A stretch of 64,000 bases of DNA from Planctomycetota bacterium (GTDB lineage Bacteria; Planctomycetota; Phycisphaerae; UBA1845; PWPN01). The notes below the pieces were generated by a model. That model was not told where the DNA came from. It saw nothing but the letters and a program-made list of their open reading frames with translations, and did not search any database. Both the position numbers and the translations under genes were made by a program. Location of the stretch: contig JAKLEZ010000025.1 in assembly GCA_022711465.1 (NCBI GenBank), positions 1 through 64,000 of the forward strand, given 5' to 3'. Below are positions 62,513-64,000 of this stretch, in pieces (the stretch's first letter is position 1; every line of letters begins with the position of its first letter).

Positions 62513-63181
62513 TCATAGCCGCTGAATCGGGACGAACACCGGCAGTCGAGGTCCGTCCGTGGGCTCGGAGGACCGATCCTCGGAACGGCTGGCACCTCGC
62601 AACCGTCGAGGCGTCTGTCGAACGGGAACGACGGCCAAGTCCTCGGCGGTCTCCAGCGAAGCAGCTGCAATGACTTCCATAGCTGCCCCCTGCATGACAA
62701 AGGCCGCCGGATTGGCCGGCCCGCTCGCCGTCAGGCTCTGGGCCAGGCTGTTCAGCAGCAGAGGGCTGGCTACCACGCTCACCTGGGGAACCAGATTCGG
62801 TTTCGGGTCCACCCGCTGCGTCGATGAGCGGCTGGTCAGTTGTGAGCCAAACCAGCCGGCCATGAACAGGAGAAACGAAGCCGCTAAAGCCGGTGCCCAG
62901 GGCAGCCAGACGCGGTAGCCCCGAAGGGTGGGCCGCCCCGGGCAGACCGGAATAGCCTTCTCCCTGAGTATATGTCCCTGAATCGAACTGAGCACTCGCT
63001 CGGTCAGATCATCCGGCATCGCGACCGGTTCCGGCGAACGGAGCAGCCGGATCACCGGGCCATACTGACGGCGCAGTTCCGCGTTTCCGCGCACCAGACT
63101 CTCAACCTCCGCAGCCTGTTCCACGGACAGCTCGCCGTCCAGGTAGGCTTCGATCAACTGCTCGGTGTCGCGATATCCCAT
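62513..63181 (-). CDS. Probable anti-sigma factor
   Basis: 222 residues from the ATG at 63181, which overlaps the sigma gene by 28 bp. The N-terminus ('MGYRDTEQLIEAYLDGELSV' through 'GNAELRRQY') has the short helical form of anti-sigma domains but lacks the zinc-binding HxxxCxxC. One membrane segment ('WAPALAASFLLFMAGWFGS') leaves about 100 residues outside the cytoplasm. It would hold the ECF sigma factor at the membrane until a signal arrives. The assignment is from order and topology. Confidence 0.8.
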   Translation of the reverse strand: MGYRDTEQLIEAYLDGELSVEQAAEVESLVRGNAELRRQYGPVIRLLRSPEPVAMPDDLTERVLSSIQGHILREKAIPVCPGRPTLRGYRVWLPWAPALAASFLLFMAGWFGSQLTSRSSTQRVDPKPNLVPQVSVVASPLLLNSLAQSLTASGPANPAAFVMQGAAMEVIAAASLETAEDLAVVPVRQTPRRLRGASRSEDRSSEPTDGPRLPVFVPIQRL

Positions 63182-63762
63182 GTCCCGTTCTCCGGTACCT
63201 GACAATGCATCATCAGATCGCGCAGTCGCCTCCGGCCCCGATGCAGATGCGTGCGGACCGTGTTGACCGGCACGTCCAGCACCTCCGCAATCTCCGTGTA
63301 GGGCATGTCGTGAAAATGAAACAACACAATGGCCGCCCGCTGAGGTTCATCAAGCTGCTCCAGCCAGTATCGCCATTGCCCCGGGCTCGGCACATCCAAG
63401 TCGACCGCCCCACCCTCGCTTCGACGGTTTTCCGCCGCCCTGAGGTGCAGGATGCGCTCCCGCTTGTGGGCTCGGAGCTTGTTCAACGCTAGGTTCGTGG
63501 CGATCTTGAACAGCCAATTGCGGAACGGCTGCTCAAGGTCGTACAAGTACAACCGCTCCAGCGCCCGGAGAAACGTCTCCTGGGCCACATCCTCGGCCTC
63601 GGCCGAGTTGCCCAGGATCCGAGCCGCAACCGCGAAGACACTCCGAAGATGCCGTTCAACCAGCGTGCCATAGGCTCCTCGGTTGCCCTCGAACACGGTC
63701 CGCACCAAGTCGGCGTCGCTCGGGTTGTCCTGGCTCGCTCCCACCTGGTGTCTCGCCAACAA
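63154..63762 (-). CDS. ECF-type sigma-70 family factor
   Basis: 202 residues. Region 2 ('LVERHLRSVFAVAARILGNSAEAEDVAQETFLRAL', with the -10 recognition helix 'FRNWLFKIATNLALNKLRA') and region 4 ('EQLDEPQRAAIVLFHFHDMPYTEIAEVLDVPVNTVRTHLHRGRRRL') are complete. No region 3, as expected for ECF factors. The frame starts with TTG at 63762; a GTG at 63744 is another candidate. It would direct transcription in response to an envelope signal relayed by the anti-sigma protein encoded next. Confidence 0.94.
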   Translation of the reverse strand: MLARHQVGASQDNPSDADLVRTVFEGNRGAYGTLVERHLRSVFAVAARILGNSAEAEDVAQETFLRALERLYLYDLEQPFRNWLFKIATNLALNKLRAHKRERILHLRAAENRRSEGGAVDLDVPSPGQWRYWLEQLDEPQRAAIVLFHFHDMPYTEIAEVLDVPVNTVRTHLHRGRRRLRDLMMHCQVPENGTWDIATPSS

Positions 63763-63773
63763 GTGCCATAAGG

Positions 63774-63802
63774 ACTACAGCCCCCGACGGTTAGAGTTTC
63801 AA
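63774..63802 (-). promoter_or_regulatory. Promoter for the ECF sigma operon
   Basis: On the minus strand: TTGAAA (63797-63802), 17-base spacer, TGTAGT (63774-63779); 5/6 and 4/6 matches. It would start transcription only about 6 bases before the TTG at 63762, so a leaderless or later (GTG 63744) start is likely. Confidence 0.45.
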
Positions 63803-64000
63803 CTCCGCCACAACGCGGCCGCCGGCAGGGCGTGCAAATCCGTCCCGAACGGGATCCTATCCGGGCGGCGGTCGACAGCCAAACGGCGAAGCAGGCTCGC
63901 CCCGCCCGTTTCCACCAGCGGGTCCCGCTTCTTCAAGTCACACTGACCAATACTCGGGGTCGACTTGACCTCACCTCTCAGCAGTTCAGTCGCACTGTCT

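Overview
The window looks like chromosomal DNA of a high-GC member of the Planctomycetota, probably Phycisphaerae-like and possibly from a metagenome. This is inferred from gene content: a prepilin with a planctomycete-style 'H-G-G...D-G-H' C-terminus, a Tat-exported Gfo/Idh/MocA oxidoreductase, DUF4838, DUF6263 and DUF4340 proteins, several exported HEAT-repeat and beta-helix proteins, a Kazal-dockerin protein, and LpxD/LpxI (a lipid A-making outer membrane). I see no IS element, transposase, integrase, CRISPR array, tRNA or rRNA. One stable RNA gene is clear: tmRNA (ssrA).

Layout. 0.2-11 kb: an exported DUF4838 protein, an ABC ATPase/permease pair, a Gfo/Idh/MocA oxidoreductase with a HEAT-repeat partner, a TPR/beta-helix protein, and a prepilin plus HEAT protein. 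11.1-18.3 kb (minus): a compact operon with overlapping genes, running exported beta-helix protein, wtpA, wtpB-like permease, wtpC, polyferredoxin membrane protein, PQQ-repeat lipoprotein. It joins tungstate/molybdate uptake to membrane electron-transfer parts. 18.5-23.5 kb (minus): a DUF255 thioredoxin-domain protein and a PAS-GAF-PAS histidine kinase/NarL regulator pair. 24-34.6 kb (mostly plus): a membrane glycosyltransferase-like protein, Lon, a large exported glycosidase-like protein with N-terminal tandem helical repeats, an M29 aminopeptidase, an alpha/beta hydrolase and KDPG aldolase. 34.6-37 kb: a Kazal-dockerin protein and an acyltransferase lacking the catalytic His.

37.3-42.5 kb is the most unusual part. 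A clear RtcR (sigma-54 activator of RNA repair) is divergent from a near-consensus sigma-54 promoter that drives two small, very basic, unrecognised proteins; no rtcA or rtcB is nearby. Next come a serine hydrolase whose signal peptide lies in another frame, a probable gene remnant, and tmRNA.

42.5-54.3 kb: leuC, a HEAT-repeat protein, and a GldA/GldF/GldG-like ABC system with a DUF4340 partner. 54.4-60 kb: acylphosphatase, rpmI-rplT with a structured leader, an lpxD-lpxI-fur operon, and a PolX-type polymerase. 60.3-63.8 kb (minus): an ECF sigma factor, a probable anti-sigma factor and two exported proteins in one operon.

All function calls come from reading the sequence and family knowledge; no search was run. 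Membrane segments, promoters and starts are judged by eye.
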